Assembly (NCBI GenBank): GCA_002529645.1
Contig: NAEP01000069.1
Span: 1-63,487 of the forward strand
Length of the DNA stretch: 63,487 nt
From: Candidatus Lumbricidiphila eiseniae
GTDB taxonomy: Bacteria > Actinomycetota > Actinomycetes > Actinomycetales > Microbacteriaceae
Direction of reading: 5' to 3'
Shown here: piece after piece, positions 47,991 to 57,540 of the stretch
How positions within the stretch are numbered: position 1 is the stretch's first letter
How the letters are laid out: every line of letters begins with the position of its first letter
The notes under the pieces: generated by a model
The model's database searches: none
Told to the model about the DNA's origin: nothing
The model's input: only the letters and a program-made list of their open reading frames with translations
Position numbers and translations under genes: made by a program

Positions 47991-49454
47991 ATGAACAATA
48001 GATCCCGATCGCGTCGCCTCGCCTTCGCCGCCCTGTCGACCAGCGCTGTCACCCGAACGTCGATCAGAACCACACCGTCACGCCATCTCTCGATCGGATG
48101 GGTCGCGTTGGTCGCGGCTCTCGGAGGCTTGCTCTTCGGCTACGACACCGGCATCATCGCGTCTGCGCTGCCCCAGATCACCCAAGAGTTCTCCCTGGAC
48201 GCTCTCGAGCAGTCGATCGTGGCGAGTTCCATACTCGTCGGATGCATAATCGGCGCGCTGACGGCAGGACGCATCTCCGACAGGATCGGGCGGCGAAAGG
48301 TGCTGGCGGGCGTTGCAGTGCTGTTCATCCTGGCGGCGATCGCCGTCGCACTCAGCCACAGCTACCTCCTACTCGTCCTCTTCCGGATCGCGCTCGGCGT
48401 ATCCGTCGGGGCCGCCTCCCAGGTCGTCCCCGTCTACATCGCAGAACTCGCGCCCGCCGCACGACGCGGACGGCTCGTGGTGATGTTCCAGGTGGCTGTG
48501 ATCTTCGGCATCCTCGTCTCCACGGTGAGCGGGTTCTTCATCGGGACCCTCGACGGCGGATGGCGGATAACCGCCGCGTTGGGAGCCGTTCCGGCCATCG
48601 TGATGCTGGTCGGGTCGTTCCTGCTACCGGAGACCCCACGTTTCCTGGTGCTGAGCGGCAAGCAGGAAGCGGCGGCCGAGGTGCTCCGACGGCTCCGCCC
48701 ACCCGCAGCCGATGTCCAGACCGAACTCGAGGACATCATCCAAGTCGAGACCGAATCGCGCGCCAAAGCCCGCGGCTGGCGGGAGATGTTCGGCAAGCGC
48801 GTGCGCCCGGCCTTGATCGCAGGCGTCGGCATCGCCGTTTTCTGTCAGATCACCGGCATCAACGCGATCCTCTACTACGCGCCCACGATCCTCGGCAACG
48901 CCGGCTTCGACACGTCCGGCTCGCTGTTCACCAGCATGCTCGTCTCATTCGTGCTGTTCATCTTCACCCTTCTCGGTCTCTTCCTGATCGACCGATGGGG
49001 TCGCCGCCGACTGATGCTGGCTTTCGTGCCACTGTCGGCCATCTGCATCATCGCTCTCGGATTCTCGTTCAACGGCTCAACCGTCGAGGGCTCGCCCGTC
49101 CTGCTGGTGGTGCTCCTCGTGCTCGGCAATGCGCTGAACGGAGGAAGCCTCTCCGTCGTGGCCTGGCTCCTGGCATCGGAGGTGTATCCGTTGGCGATCC
49201 GCGGCGTCGCAATGGGCTTCACTGCGTTCGCTCTCTGGGCGGCCGACCTCCTGGTGAGTCTGTCCTCGCTCTGGCTCGCCGAGACACTGACGATCCGCGG
49301 AATGTTCTGGTTGTTCGGACTCATCGGATTCGCCGCGCTCGCGTTCGTCTACTTCTTCGCGCCCGAGACGAAGGGCAGGAGTCTCGAGAACATCGAGGAG
49401 AGCCTCAACAGCGGCACGTTCTTCCCGCGCCGCCGCCGGCGCAACAGGAACTGA
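47991..49454 (+). CDS. MFS sugar porter
   Basis: From ATG 47991 (AAAGGAG) the 487-residue permease has 12 hydrophobic helices and the sugar-porter signatures GRISDRIGRRK, PETPRFL, the sugar-binding FCQITGINAILYYAP, DRWGRRRL and FAPETKGRSLENIE. It would bring in a hexose, pentose or polyol by proton symport. Confidence 0.93.
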   Translation: MNNRSRSRRLAFAALSTSAVTRTSIRTTPSRHLSIGWVALVAALGGLLFGYDTGIIASALPQITQEFSLDALEQSIVASSILVGCIIGALTAGRISDRIGRRKVLAGVAVLFILAAIAVALSHSYLLLVLFRIALGVSVGAASQVVPVYIAELAPAARRGRLVVMFQVAVIFGILVSTVSGFFIGTLDGGWRITAALGAVPAIVMLVGSFLLPETPRFLVLSGKQEAAAEVLRRLRPPAADVQTELEDIIQVETESRAKARGWREMFGKRVRPALIAGVGIAVFCQITGINAILYYAPTILGNAGFDTSGSLFTSMLVSFVLFIFTLLGLFLIDRWGRRRLMLAFVPLSAICIIALGFSFNGSTVEGSPVLLVVLLVLGNALNGGSLSVVAWLLASEVYPLAIRGVAMGFTAFALWAADLLVSLSSLWLAETLTIRGMFWLFGLIGFAALAFVYFFAPETKGRSLENIEESLNSGTFFPRRRRRNRN

Positions 49455-49463
49455 CGAGGTTCC

Positions 49464-50441
49464 TCACAACCAGGGGATTGTCTCCCTCACCTCGGCCGAC
49501 CCGATTCCAAGCGCAACCAGGCGCTGCTGCTTGGCACGGATCGTTGCGGGATCGAGCAGACCCAGCAGCGCATCGATCTCGATGAACTCCGATCGCCAGA
49601 CAAGCACGGCGTGCGAGATCACCTCCGAGCCGAGGGCAGCCTCGTCCCAGTGAACCGGCGCCACTTCGAGGCCGGCCTGCTCGGGTGAGATCACGGTCGC
49701 GACCTGATGCCACACACCCGCATCCGCCCGTCCTGAGAGGATGCTGGCGGGAACGTCGGGGAACGCGCAATCGATGTACTCGAACCCGGCTGAAGGCGGG
49801 AACTCGAGCAGGGTGAGTTGCTCGTGGTCATATGACTCGCGGTCTCGGGCCACCCGCCGCACCTGGTCCGCCGGCACGGACGGCGAGCGCAAAACCACGA
49901 GGGTCTCTGGGCGGTAATAGGTTAGGGTGCCTAGGTCGAGAACGCTGTAGTCGACGTCGTCGATCAGCCCGAACCCCTCGGCGGCGACTCTGGAGAGTGC
50001 TGCGACGCGTGGCTGGGTGTCGGCCAGGGTAGCGATCCGCCGCCCGCCGCCGCGCACGAAATCGAACTCCGTCGTCACATGGTGCGCAGCCAACTGAGCT
50101 CGTATTTCCGTCGCAAGGGCCGTGCTCTCGATCGAGCCAGGGGGAGTGAGGGTCAGACGAAGTGACCCGAGATCGGCAGCCCGCCACAGGAGAGCGGGAT
50201 CGTAGCGCTGGATGACGGTGCCCTGATGGCCTTTCACCCGAAGCCGCACCGCGCCCGCGTCCACCAGCTGGCGAAGAGCCTTCTGCACCGTTCCCGACCC
50301 GACATCCAGCCTTTCCTGAAGCTGCAGCGACGTCGTGATGCGCTCCCCTGGCCCTTTCCGAAGTATGTCCAGCGCCACCTCGGTCAACGTTCGCTGATGT
50401 GCTCCACCGGTAGGCAGCCCCATCGATCCACTCTCGATCAT
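49464..50441 (-). CDS. YhfZ-like HTH transcriptional regulator
   Basis: The 325-residue protein has an N-terminal winged HTH (ERITTSLQLQERLDVGSGTVQKALRQLVDAGAVRL) and a long C-terminal ligand domain with the solute-binding-like pattern of YhfZ (LGSLRLTLTPPGS, TLTYYRPETLVVLRS, SGRADAGVWHQVA). It converges on the permease and diverges from the FAD oxidase gene. It is the best candidate regulator of the catabolic block. Confidence 0.82.
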   Translation of the reverse strand: MIESGSMGLPTGGAHQRTLTEVALDILRKGPGERITTSLQLQERLDVGSGTVQKALRQLVDAGAVRLRVKGHQGTVIQRYDPALLWRAADLGSLRLTLTPPGSIESTALATEIRAQLAAHHVTTEFDFVRGGGRRIATLADTQPRVAALSRVAAEGFGLIDDVDYSVLDLGTLTYYRPETLVVLRSPSVPADQVRRVARDRESYDHEQLTLLEFPPSAGFEYIDCAFPDVPASILSGRADAGVWHQVATVISPEQAGLEVAPVHWDEAALGSEVISHAVLVWRSEFIEIDALLGLLDPATIRAKQQRLVALGIGSAEVRETIPWL

Positions 50442-50513
50442 CGTGAACCCTCCGACTCAACATCCAATGTACTGCTTATTCTGGCCCGGCCCGGAGGGGT
50501 GGGCCCGGAATAC

Positions 50514-50551
50514 TTGACGCTTTTCCCGCCTATCACCTATTCTGCAATAGG
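50514..50551 (+). promoter_or_regulatory. promoter and operator of the FAD oxidase gene
   Basis: TTGACG (50514-50519) and TATTCT (50538-50543) are spaced 18 bp. A perfect palindrome CCTATT-CTGC-AATAGG (50536-50551) overlaps the -10, as an operator would. A related TTATTCTGG lies on the divergent regulator side near 50477. The regulator is probably the YhfZ-like protein. Confidence 0.55.
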
Positions 50552-50624
50552 CAGTATGTTGCGATTTCCAGACTGAGAGCCATGACCGTAGCCGTGTGAT
50601 TGCCTCGGCGTTGAAACAGAAGAA

Positions 50625-52061
50625 ATGCAGGCCTTCATGAGCTCATTGAGCATTATCGATCAGCGCGGGGAAGTGGCGGACGTCGCCGCCCGCCTCGGGA
50701 ACCTGATCGACCCGGAACGAATCGTCACTGACAGCGGTGTGCTCGATCGGTACAGTCACGACGCCTGGCCGGTGGCCGTCGTCCAGGATCAGCTCGGCAT
50801 CCATGAGAACCGGCCGGACATCGTCGTCCGGGTCACGTCGACAGAGGACGTAATCAATGCCCTCGCGGTTGCCCGGGAGACGAGGACACCGTTGACGGCG
50901 CGAGGGCTTGGCTCCTCAGTCACCGGGCAAGCTCTCCCGACCAAGGGCGGCATCGTGCTCGATCTCGCCCTGCTGGTGGGAGAACCGAGCTTCGACGAGA
51001 TGAACATGACGGTCACCGCCTCGGCCGGCATGCGAGGTTCCGATCTGGAGGAGTGGCTGAACTACCGCGGCTACACACTCAATTTCTTTCCCCAGTCTCT
51101 GATCCGCTCGTCGATCGGGGGATGGATCGCCACGCGCGCGACGGGGCAGCTGTCATCGAAGTACGGAGGTATCGAAGCGGCGGTGCTCTCCTACGACGTC
51201 GTCCTCAGCGACGGCAGCGCCTTCGAAGTCGGACAGAAGCCGCGTGCAGCCGTCGGGCCCGATCTCCGCCAGCTATTCCTCGGCTCCGAGGGCATGTTCG
51301 GCATCGTGACGAAGCTCACGCTCAAGATCTACCCGCTCGTCGCCGCGAGCATCAGTGAGGCGTGGATCATTCCGACGGTTCCTGCCGGCGTCAAGACGAT
51401 GCGCGAGATCTACCAGGCAGGGCTCCGTCCTTCGCTGATGCGATTCTACGACGAGACCGAGTCCCAGCATGCCGTGCCCAACGCGCAGCTGGAAGGGTGC
51501 GCGCTGTTCCTCACCCACGACGGACTCCGTTCCGTGGCCGAGGCGGAACACGAGGAGTCCCGGAAGATTGTCGAGAAGCACGGCGGCCGATCCATCGGCG
51601 CGGAACCCGTACTCGCCTGGTACGGGCGCCGCTTCGACTTCTCCACCGTGGAGAAGCTGCTCGCCGAGCCGGGCGGCTACGCGGAGACCATCGAGGTCGC
51701 CCATCTCTGGACCGGCATCCTCCCGCTGTACGAGAAGCTCGTGGCAGCGCTCACGCCCTTGGCCGACGAAGTACTGGGGCACTTCTCGCACGTCTACACC
51801 CAGGGGGCTTCGCTCTATGTCATCCTTCTGGGACGTGCTCGCGACAACGCGGAGGCCGCGGAGCGACTCGACGAGATCTGGCGCGTCGCCATGGAGACAA
51901 CCACGGCCGCAGGTGGGGAGCTCTCCCACCATCACGGCGCCGGCCTGGCCAGACAGGCCTACATCCCTGAGAACCTGGGAGGACAGCACCTCCTCATCCG
52001 ACGACTCAAGGATGCCCTCGATCCCGCGGGGATCCTCAATCCCGGGCACCTCGGCCTCTAG
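50625..52061 (+). CDS. FAD-linked oxidase, GlcD-like
   Basis: The 478-residue protein has the PCMH FAD-binding domain (PLTARGLGSSVTGQALPTKGGIVLDLALL, GGWIATRATGQLSSKYGGIEAAVL, GSEGMFGIVTKLTLKIYPL) and the oxidase C-terminal domain (HHHGAGLARQAYI, LDPAGILNPGHLGL). Such enzymes oxidise 2-hydroxy acids or alkylglycerone-like substrates. It would feed an oxidised sugar or hydroxy acid to the rest of the block. ATG 50637 is an alternative start. Confidence 0.88.
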   Translation: MQAFMSSLSIIDQRGEVADVAARLGNLIDPERIVTDSGVLDRYSHDAWPVAVVQDQLGIHENRPDIVVRVTSTEDVINALAVARETRTPLTARGLGSSVTGQALPTKGGIVLDLALLVGEPSFDEMNMTVTASAGMRGSDLEEWLNYRGYTLNFFPQSLIRSSIGGWIATRATGQLSSKYGGIEAAVLSYDVVLSDGSAFEVGQKPRAAVGPDLRQLFLGSEGMFGIVTKLTLKIYPLVAASISEAWIIPTVPAGVKTMREIYQAGLRPSLMRFYDETESQHAVPNAQLEGCALFLTHDGLRSVAEAEHEESRKIVEKHGGRSIGAEPVLAWYGRRFDFSTVEKLLAEPGGYAETIEVAHLWTGILPLYEKLVAALTPLADEVLGHFSHVYTQGASLYVILLGRARDNAEAAERLDEIWRVAMETTTAAGGELSHHHGAGLARQAYIPENLGGQHLLIRRLKDALDPAGILNPGHLGL

Positions 52062-52084
52062 ACGACGAGAAAAGACCAGACACG

Positions 52085-52306
52085 GTGTCAACCGAATTGC
52101 GGCTATCGAGGATCTATGATCAGACCTCGAAGACCACCACCATGATCGCCCTCAGCAATTCCTTCTACTACGGCCCCGCCGCGGGCATGGAATCGGTCGC
52201 GAAAGTACGGCAGATCCTCGTCGGCTCGATCGAGGGCGGAGCCGATGCCATCATGATCACGCCCGGAGCGCTGCGAGCGAACCTCGACTTGTTCCGAGGC
52301 CGGAGT
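52085..52306 (+). pseudogene. N-terminal fragment of a DhnA/LsrF-type class I aldolase
   Basis: From GTG 52085 the frame reads LRLSRIYDQTSKTTTMIAL...GADAIMITPGALRANLDLF and matches the N-terminal quarter of the intact aldolase at 57541-58416 (IRLGRILDPASGRGIVVAA...GANGIMVAPGSVG). It is cut at about 52305, where a truncated SDR gene begins on the other strand, so a deletion joined the two. Confidence 0.72.
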
Positions 52307-52846
52307 TGACGCCATACTCCATCAGCTCGATCGATGCGCTGATCGACAGTCCGACCACTCCGAGCTTGGCCGCGGCGTACGCGGTCTGGCCCGCCCGGCC
52401 ACGGAACGCCACTCGGGAGGTGTTGTTGACGATCTTGCCACGCGCCGCCGGGGAATCATCGATTCCCGGGTCGCAGCACGCATGAGAGAACACGCCGACG
52501 AAGTTCACGTCGAGCACGGTGCTGAACTCCGCGTCGGTGAGTCCCCAGAGCTTGTGGTCACGGAATATCCCGGCGTTGTTGTAGAGGATGTCGACCTGGC
52601 CGAACTCCTCCATCGCTGCATCGACGATGCGGCCTCCGCTGTCCAGCGCCCCGATGGGCACAGAGTGGATACGAGCACGCGGCTTCCGAGCTCCTCGATC
52701 TCTGTTTTGAGCGCCTTGGCCGCAGACGCATTGACGTCGTTCACCACGACGCTGACGCCCTCCTTGGCCAGACCGAGCGCGACCCCGCGCCCGATACCCT
52801 GGCCTGCTCCCGTGACGATAGCGACGGCGCCTTCATCGAATCTCAC
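52307..52846 (-). pseudogene. short-chain dehydrogenase, frameshifted and 3'-truncated
   Basis: The start at 52846 gives AVAIVTGAGQGIGRGVALGLA and VVVNDVNASAAK. Near 52660 the frame changes, and coding goes on with RIVDAAMEEFGQVDILYNNAG, VNFVGVFSHA and the YAAAK active site. It ends at the breakpoint with the aldolase fragment near 52307, without the C-terminal third. Confidence 0.82.
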
Positions 52847-52898
52847 TGGTGTCTCCTCAGTCGTCGTGCTTCAATACGCAGCATTCTGCAAGTAGGGC

Positions 52899-53705
52899 CT
52901 ATTTGGCGGTGACGTGCCCCGTCAATCGCGCATCGGTCTCGAATAGGCGGGCGAGATCGTCGAAGCCGACGACGTCAGGCCAATCGAGTCCAGCGGCTGA
53001 AGATTGCGTGATCGCCCTTTCTAAGTCGGGATCACCCAGGGAGCTGAGAACCGTTGCGGCGCCGGAGAAGTCGTCGCCGCCGGTGAATATGCTTGTGGTC
53101 ACCACGACGCGCAGCCCGGCGGCGATAGCGGCCTGGCAGCCGATTCCGCTGTCCTCGATCACCAGGGCCGCCGAGGCGGGCACCTCCAGGTCTTTGAGCG
53201 CGTGCAGGTAAATGTCCGGGGCGGGCTTTTTGGCGGCGACGATGTCTCCGGCGAAGATCGAGAATCGGGAGGCGAGCTCGTTGCCCACCACGTGCTCAAG
53301 CACGGTGCGAACCGATACCTCGGCGGAGGTCGAGGCCACCGCGAGCAAGCATCCGGAGGTGGCCGCGTCCTCGGTGATCCGGCGGATACCGGGCCGTCCA
53401 GGCAGGGCGCCCGATGCGACGAGGTCGACGTAGTGCTGGGTCTTTCGGCGATGCCAGTCCGCAAGCAGCGCGGTCTGCTCCGTCCTGTCCACGTCCCAGC
53501 GGGTGCCGCGAAGCGGGCCGTCGAACAGTGTCGCCATGCGTTCTTTGCCTCCTCCGATGTGGACCAGGTGAGCGTATTCCTCCACGGTCCATTCAAGCGG
53601 GAGGCCGACCTCGCGGAAGGTGCAATTGAACGCCGGTAGGTGTCCGTCGCGTTCGGTGTCGGCGAGCACGCCGTCGCAGTCGAAGATGATCGCCTGCAGT
53701 GTCAT
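52899..53705 (-). CDS. HAD phosphatase/phosphoglucomutase-like (CbbY-type)
   Basis: From ATG 53705 the 268-residue protein has the nucleophile motif IIFDCDGVLADTE, a helical cap (CTFREVGLPLEWTVEEYAHL), the Lys in AKKPAPDIYLHAL and the acidic VIEDSGIGCQAAIAAG. It acts on a sugar phosphate or bisphosphate. It overlaps the class II aldolase gene by 4 bp and is the last gene of that operon. Confidence 0.87.
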   Translation of the reverse strand: MTLQAIIFDCDGVLADTERDGHLPAFNCTFREVGLPLEWTVEEYAHLVHIGGGKERMATLFDGPLRGTRWDVDRTEQTALLADWHRRKTQHYVDLVASGALPGRPGIRRITEDAATSGCLLAVASTSAEVSVRTVLEHVVGNELASRFSIFAGDIVAAKKPAPDIYLHALKDLEVPASAALVIEDSGIGCQAAIAAGLRVVVTTSIFTGGDDFSGAATVLSSLGDPDLERAITQSSAAGLDWPDVVGFDDLARLFETDARLTGHVTAK

Positions 53706-54559
53706 GCCCGCCCCTCGCTTCCGAACAGCCGGATGTGCTGGATCGTCATCCATATCACAGCTGCTTTGGTGTCGGTGAAGAGAGCGGGCGGGTCCCACTT
53801 GTCGGAGGCCGCTGCTCTTTGAAGATGCTCAAACGAGGCACGCATGTAGGTCTCCTTCAGCGCCGTGGAGATGTTGACCTTGGCGCAACCGGCCTGGATC
53901 AGCTCGGTGAACTGCTGGGGGCTGAGACCGGATCCTCCATGCAGTGCCTGTGGGATGCCGGTCGCGTCGTGGATCTGTCTGACCCGTTCGGCGTCGAGGG
54001 TGGGGGCCGAACGGTATCGACCGTGGGCGTTGCCGATCGCAGGGGCAAAGACGTCGATTCCGGTTCGTTCGATGAAATCGATGGCGACGGCAAGCGGTTG
54101 GGTTTCGGCGACGGCGTCCGAGCCGATGCCGTCTTCCACGCCGGTGATCGATTCGATCTCGCCTTCGACCTCGGCGCCGTGGGAACGGGCCTCGGCGACC
54201 ACCTCGATGGTCTGGCGGAGGTTCTCCTCGACGGGCAGGGCGGATGCGTCGAAGAGTACGCTGTTCCAGCCGCGTCGTAGGCACTCGGTGATGACCGAGC
54301 GGTCGGGGCAGTGGTCGAGGTGCAAGGCGACGGGAACTTCGATGCCGCGGGTCATCGAGGCCCACATCGACCACAGCGCATCGCTTCCGATGCTGCGAAC
54401 CGTCTTCACCGAGGTTTGTACGATCACCGGCGAGCGCTCGGCGACGGCGGCCTCGAGCACGCCTTCGAGTGTCAGGTCGTTGAAGACGTTGATGGCGGGC
54501 ACCCCGTAGCCCTCCGTCAAGGCGGGCCGGAGGATGTTCCTGAGGCTGGTGATGGTCAT
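53702..54559 (-). CDS. class II (zinc) ketose-bisphosphate aldolase
   Basis: The 285-residue enzyme has the zinc-binding set HLDHC, EGEIE, APAIGNAHG and ALHGGSGL, and the phosphate-binding INISTALK-like end (KVNISTALK). It fits the FbaA/GatY/KbaY family and would split a ketose bisphosphate made by the FGGY kinases or the HAD enzyme. It is coupled (ATGA) to the kinase gene. Confidence 0.9.
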   Translation of the reverse strand: MTITSLRNILRPALTEGYGVPAINVFNDLTLEGVLEAAVAERSPVIVQTSVKTVRSIGSDALWSMWASMTRGIEVPVALHLDHCPDRSVITECLRRGWNSVLFDASALPVEENLRQTIEVVAEARSHGAEVEGEIESITGVEDGIGSDAVAETQPLAVAIDFIERTGIDVFAPAIGNAHGRYRSAPTLDAERVRQIHDATGIPQALHGGSGLSPQQFTELIQAGCAKVNISTALKETYMRASFEHLQRAAASDKWDPPALFTDTKAAVIWMTIQHIRLFGSEGRA

Positions 54560-56079
54560 AATCTCGATCCTTCAGTCGGGTTGGCGGGGGTTCGTTCGAT
54601 GCGGCGGAATGATGCGGCGAGCTCGACGGCGTCTCGGTAATCGGCCAGATAGCGTCGATACGTGTCGGTGTGGCCGGAGCGCGGCGTGAACGTCTGGCGC
54701 ACGGGTGCGGTTGCGGCGGTCACGTCATCGAGGCCGTCGAGATCGCCGGTCGCGATCGCGCCGATCATCGCGGCGGCGAGGCTCGCGGGGGCGATGTCGC
54801 CGAGGCTCGAGTAGTTGAGGCCCGTTACGTCGGCCTTGATCTGGCTGGCGACAGCGCTGCGGGCGCCTCCGCCATAGCCGACGATCTCGGTCGTGGCGTC
54901 GGTGAGGGCTCCCATCGATTGGGCGGCGATCGCGATCTCGAAGGCCATGGCCTCCATGACGGAGCGTGCGAGATGAGGTTTACCGTGCCCCCATTCCAAT
55001 CCCAGCCAGGCACCACGCACCCACGGGCGGCTCGGTGTGGATTGCCCGCCGAAGTGGGGGACGAAGATCGCGCCGTCCGATCCGATGCCAACCTGGGCGG
55101 CTGCCGCCTCGAGGCTTGCGGTGCCGCCGCCGATGCGGTCGTCGAACCATTGCTTGGTGAAACCGCCGCCCATCGCGACGACGGCTTGCTGGGTGAACCC
55201 GTCGCCGAGGGCGGAGGGGACCACATCGAAACGGCCGGCCGGGTCCGGCTCGAAGGACGGTACCCGGCGGCCGACGACCACATAGGTTCCTGCGCTGTCG
55301 CCGAGCCGATGTTCACGGAGAATGCCAGCACCGAGGAATCCCGCCATCTGATCTCCGCAGCCCGCCACTACCGGGGTGCCGGCGCGCAGTCCGGTCGCTT
55401 GTGCGACCTGATCGCTCAGCCCGCCCACGACCGTCGTCGAGGGCACGATCCGGGGCAGCAGCGATGCGGGCACGCCGAGTTTGGTGGTGAGTTCCTTGCT
55501 CCAGCTCGATGAGCGGGTGTCGCTGAGGCCCACCGCCCAGAGAACAGTCGGATCGATGAAGCATTCGGCGGCGGCGAGGCCGGCGAGGTGTCGTCCTACC
55601 AGGCCTCCTGCGGTGACGAACACGCGGGTGCGGTCGAATGCGCGTGGGTCGGTGTCCCGGTACCAGGCTACTTTCGCTGCGATGACGGGCGTGCCGCTTC
55701 CGACGAGCTCGCGGATGCGCGGCTCGTGCGCGCCCAGCATGTCTTCGAGCACGCTGTTGAACCGAGTGTCCAGCGTGGTGGTGTATGCCGTGGTCGGAGA
55801 ACTGTCTTCTGCGAGACCCACCGTGCCGGAGATCATCGAGTCGGCCGTGACCGCCACGACCTTGGCCGGATCGATCGTGGCCGCGCGAACCGCCTGTGCG
55901 ATACTCGAATCGACCGCGCGCAGCAGTTCGTCGGCGTCGTACTCGGCGACACCGGTGGAGGGCTGCCTGGGCTGATAATGGTGCACACCGGCGCCTACCA
56001 CCCGCCCATCGAGGCGGTAGATGGCGCTCTTCGTCGAGGAGCCTCCCACGTCGACTCCGACGGCGTATTTCTCGCTCAT
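54556..56079 (-). CDS. FGGY-family carbohydrate kinase (first)
   Basis: From ATG 56079 the 507-residue kinase has phosphate-1 loop AVGVDVGGSSTKSAI, the central AGCGDQMAGFLGAGIL and adenosine-binding EIVGYGGGARS. The catalytic Asp is in GDQ. The longer frame to 56325 overlaps the next kinase and is not used. It shares little with the second kinase beyond the fold, so the two likely phosphorylate different sugars. Confidence 0.9.
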   Translation of the reverse strand: MSEKYAVGVDVGGSSTKSAIYRLDGRVVGAGVHHYQPRQPSTGVAEYDADELLRAVDSSIAQAVRAATIDPAKVVAVTADSMISGTVGLAEDSSPTTAYTTTLDTRFNSVLEDMLGAHEPRIRELVGSGTPVIAAKVAWYRDTDPRAFDRTRVFVTAGGLVGRHLAGLAAAECFIDPTVLWAVGLSDTRSSSWSKELTTKLGVPASLLPRIVPSTTVVGGLSDQVAQATGLRAGTPVVAGCGDQMAGFLGAGILREHRLGDSAGTYVVVGRRVPSFEPDPAGRFDVVPSALGDGFTQQAVVAMGGGFTKQWFDDRIGGGTASLEAAAAQVGIGSDGAIFVPHFGGQSTPSRPWVRGAWLGLEWGHGKPHLARSVMEAMAFEIAIAAQSMGALTDATTEIVGYGGGARSAVASQIKADVTGLNYSSLGDIAPASLAAAMIGAIATGDLDGLDDVTAATAPVRQTFTPRSGHTDTYRRYLADYRDAVELAASFRRIERTPANPTEGSRL

Positions 56080-57533
56080 GGTTCTCTCTCCAGGTATCCG
56101 CGCTCTGTCAGGGCTTCCTGGAATGACGCGAACCGTTCCTCGTAAAGTTCGATCGACCGGGGCGACGGGTCGGCGACTGCGTCGTCGGTGACGATCTCGC
56201 GCGCCAGGGGCGAGATCGCCACTGGATCGCCGGCCAGGGCGATGATTGCCGCGCCGAATGCCGAACTGGTCTCGCGGGGGCGGGTCACGGGACGTCGGAG
56301 CACGGACGCCCGTATCCTCAGCCATTCGGGATTGGCGGCACCGCCGCCCATCGTGCGCTGTGGCCCGTCGACCTCCGCGCCGGCAGCCGTCATGGCGTTC
56401 ATCGCCATACGCTCGACGAACGCGATCCCCTCGAGGTAGCCGCGGAAGAGATCGGCCCGATCGCGCGGATTCCCGATCTCGAACCCGCGGGCCTCGGGGA
56501 CCCGAAAGGGAAAGTACTCACCGACCGTCGACAGCGGGAGCACGATCACCGAACTCATGTCGTACCGCGCCGCGGAACGGCTGAGATCGTCGAGATCCTC
56601 GCCGGGGAAGCGCCGGCCGATCGAGTCCGCGCCACAATGCGACGTGGCCGTTGGAATCCACCCCGACGACCAGTGACGGTGGTTGTACAGCCCGACAGCC
56701 GAGGGTGCAAGAAGCGGTTCCAGCGTGACCCCCTTGATGCTGAGCCCTGTGCCGATGGTCGAGACCCAGTCGCCGACCGATACTGCGCCGGACGCGATCT
56801 GGGCCGCCGTCGCATCGGTGATGCCAGCGACCACGCGGGTCTCTGACGACAAGCCTGTGTCAGCCACCACTTGCGGACTCAACGGGCCGATGTCTGTGCC
56901 CGACGCCACCACGCGGGGAAACCTGTCGACAGGTAGACCCAGCCGATCCAGCCCCTCGGGCCAACGATTGTTCCGGAGGTCGTAACCGCTCTTGAAAACA
57001 TTGGTGAAGTCGCTCACCGGGGCGAGCCCCGTGAGGCGACAGAGAAGCCAGTCCCCGGCGGTCAGCACATGACGCGCGGCTCGCCAGATCTCGGGTTCGT
57101 GGCGAGCAACCCAGAGTGCCTTCGGCAGAGTGAACCCGGGCTGGAATGCGGTGCTGATCTCTTCGCGCAGCTCGTTGTTGACGATGTCGACCTCGAGCTT
57201 GGCCCGCTTGTCGTTCCACATCATCGCCGGCCGCACCGGCCGCATGCGGTCGTCGGCCAGGACGAGTGTGCCCGATGTCGCCGCAACAGAGACAGCTCCA
57301 ACCGACACACGCCCTAACAGGGATGTCACCTCACGCAGGCATGAGACGACGGCTCGCCACCACTCCTCCGGATCCTGCTCCCGTTTGTCCTCGTCGTCGT
57401 CCTGCAGCGGCCAGGTGCGACGGGCAGAGGCGAGCACCCGTCCTCCGCGCTCGGCGACGATCACGCGGGCGCCTTGAGTTCCGACGTCGATCCCGATGGC
57501 GACCCCACCATCAGATGACGGGCTGTCGGCCAT
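56076..57533 (-). CDS. FGGY-family carbohydrate kinase (second, xylulokinase-like)
   Basis: From ATG 57533 the 485-residue kinase has VAIGIDVGTQGARVIV, the substrate region MMWNDKRAKLEVD, ITDATAAQIASGAVSVGDW with the catalytic Asp, and TMGGGAANPEWLRI for nucleotide. Gene overlaps (ATGA) join it to the first kinase. It follows the DhnA-type aldolase gene by 7 bp. Confidence 0.9.
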   Translation of the reverse strand: MADSPSSDGGVAIGIDVGTQGARVIVAERGGRVLASARRTWPLQDDDEDKREQDPEEWWRAVVSCLREVTSLLGRVSVGAVSVAATSGTLVLADDRMRPVRPAMMWNDKRAKLEVDIVNNELREEISTAFQPGFTLPKALWVARHEPEIWRAARHVLTAGDWLLCRLTGLAPVSDFTNVFKSGYDLRNNRWPEGLDRLGLPVDRFPRVVASGTDIGPLSPQVVADTGLSSETRVVAGITDATAAQIASGAVSVGDWVSTIGTGLSIKGVTLEPLLAPSAVGLYNHRHWSSGWIPTATSHCGADSIGRRFPGEDLDDLSRSAARYDMSSVIVLPLSTVGEYFPFRVPEARGFEIGNPRDRADLFRGYLEGIAFVERMAMNAMTAAGAEVDGPQRTMGGGAANPEWLRIRASVLRRPVTRPRETSSAFGAAIIALAGDPVAISPLAREIVTDDAVADPSPRSIELYEERFASFQEALTERGYLEREP

Positions 57534-57540
57534 CACCTGC

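Noticed and set aside
48098-49585. 495-codon frame overlapping the sugar permease
   Set aside because: Arg-rich shadow of the MFS gene, whose frame has all family motifs and a good ribosome site.
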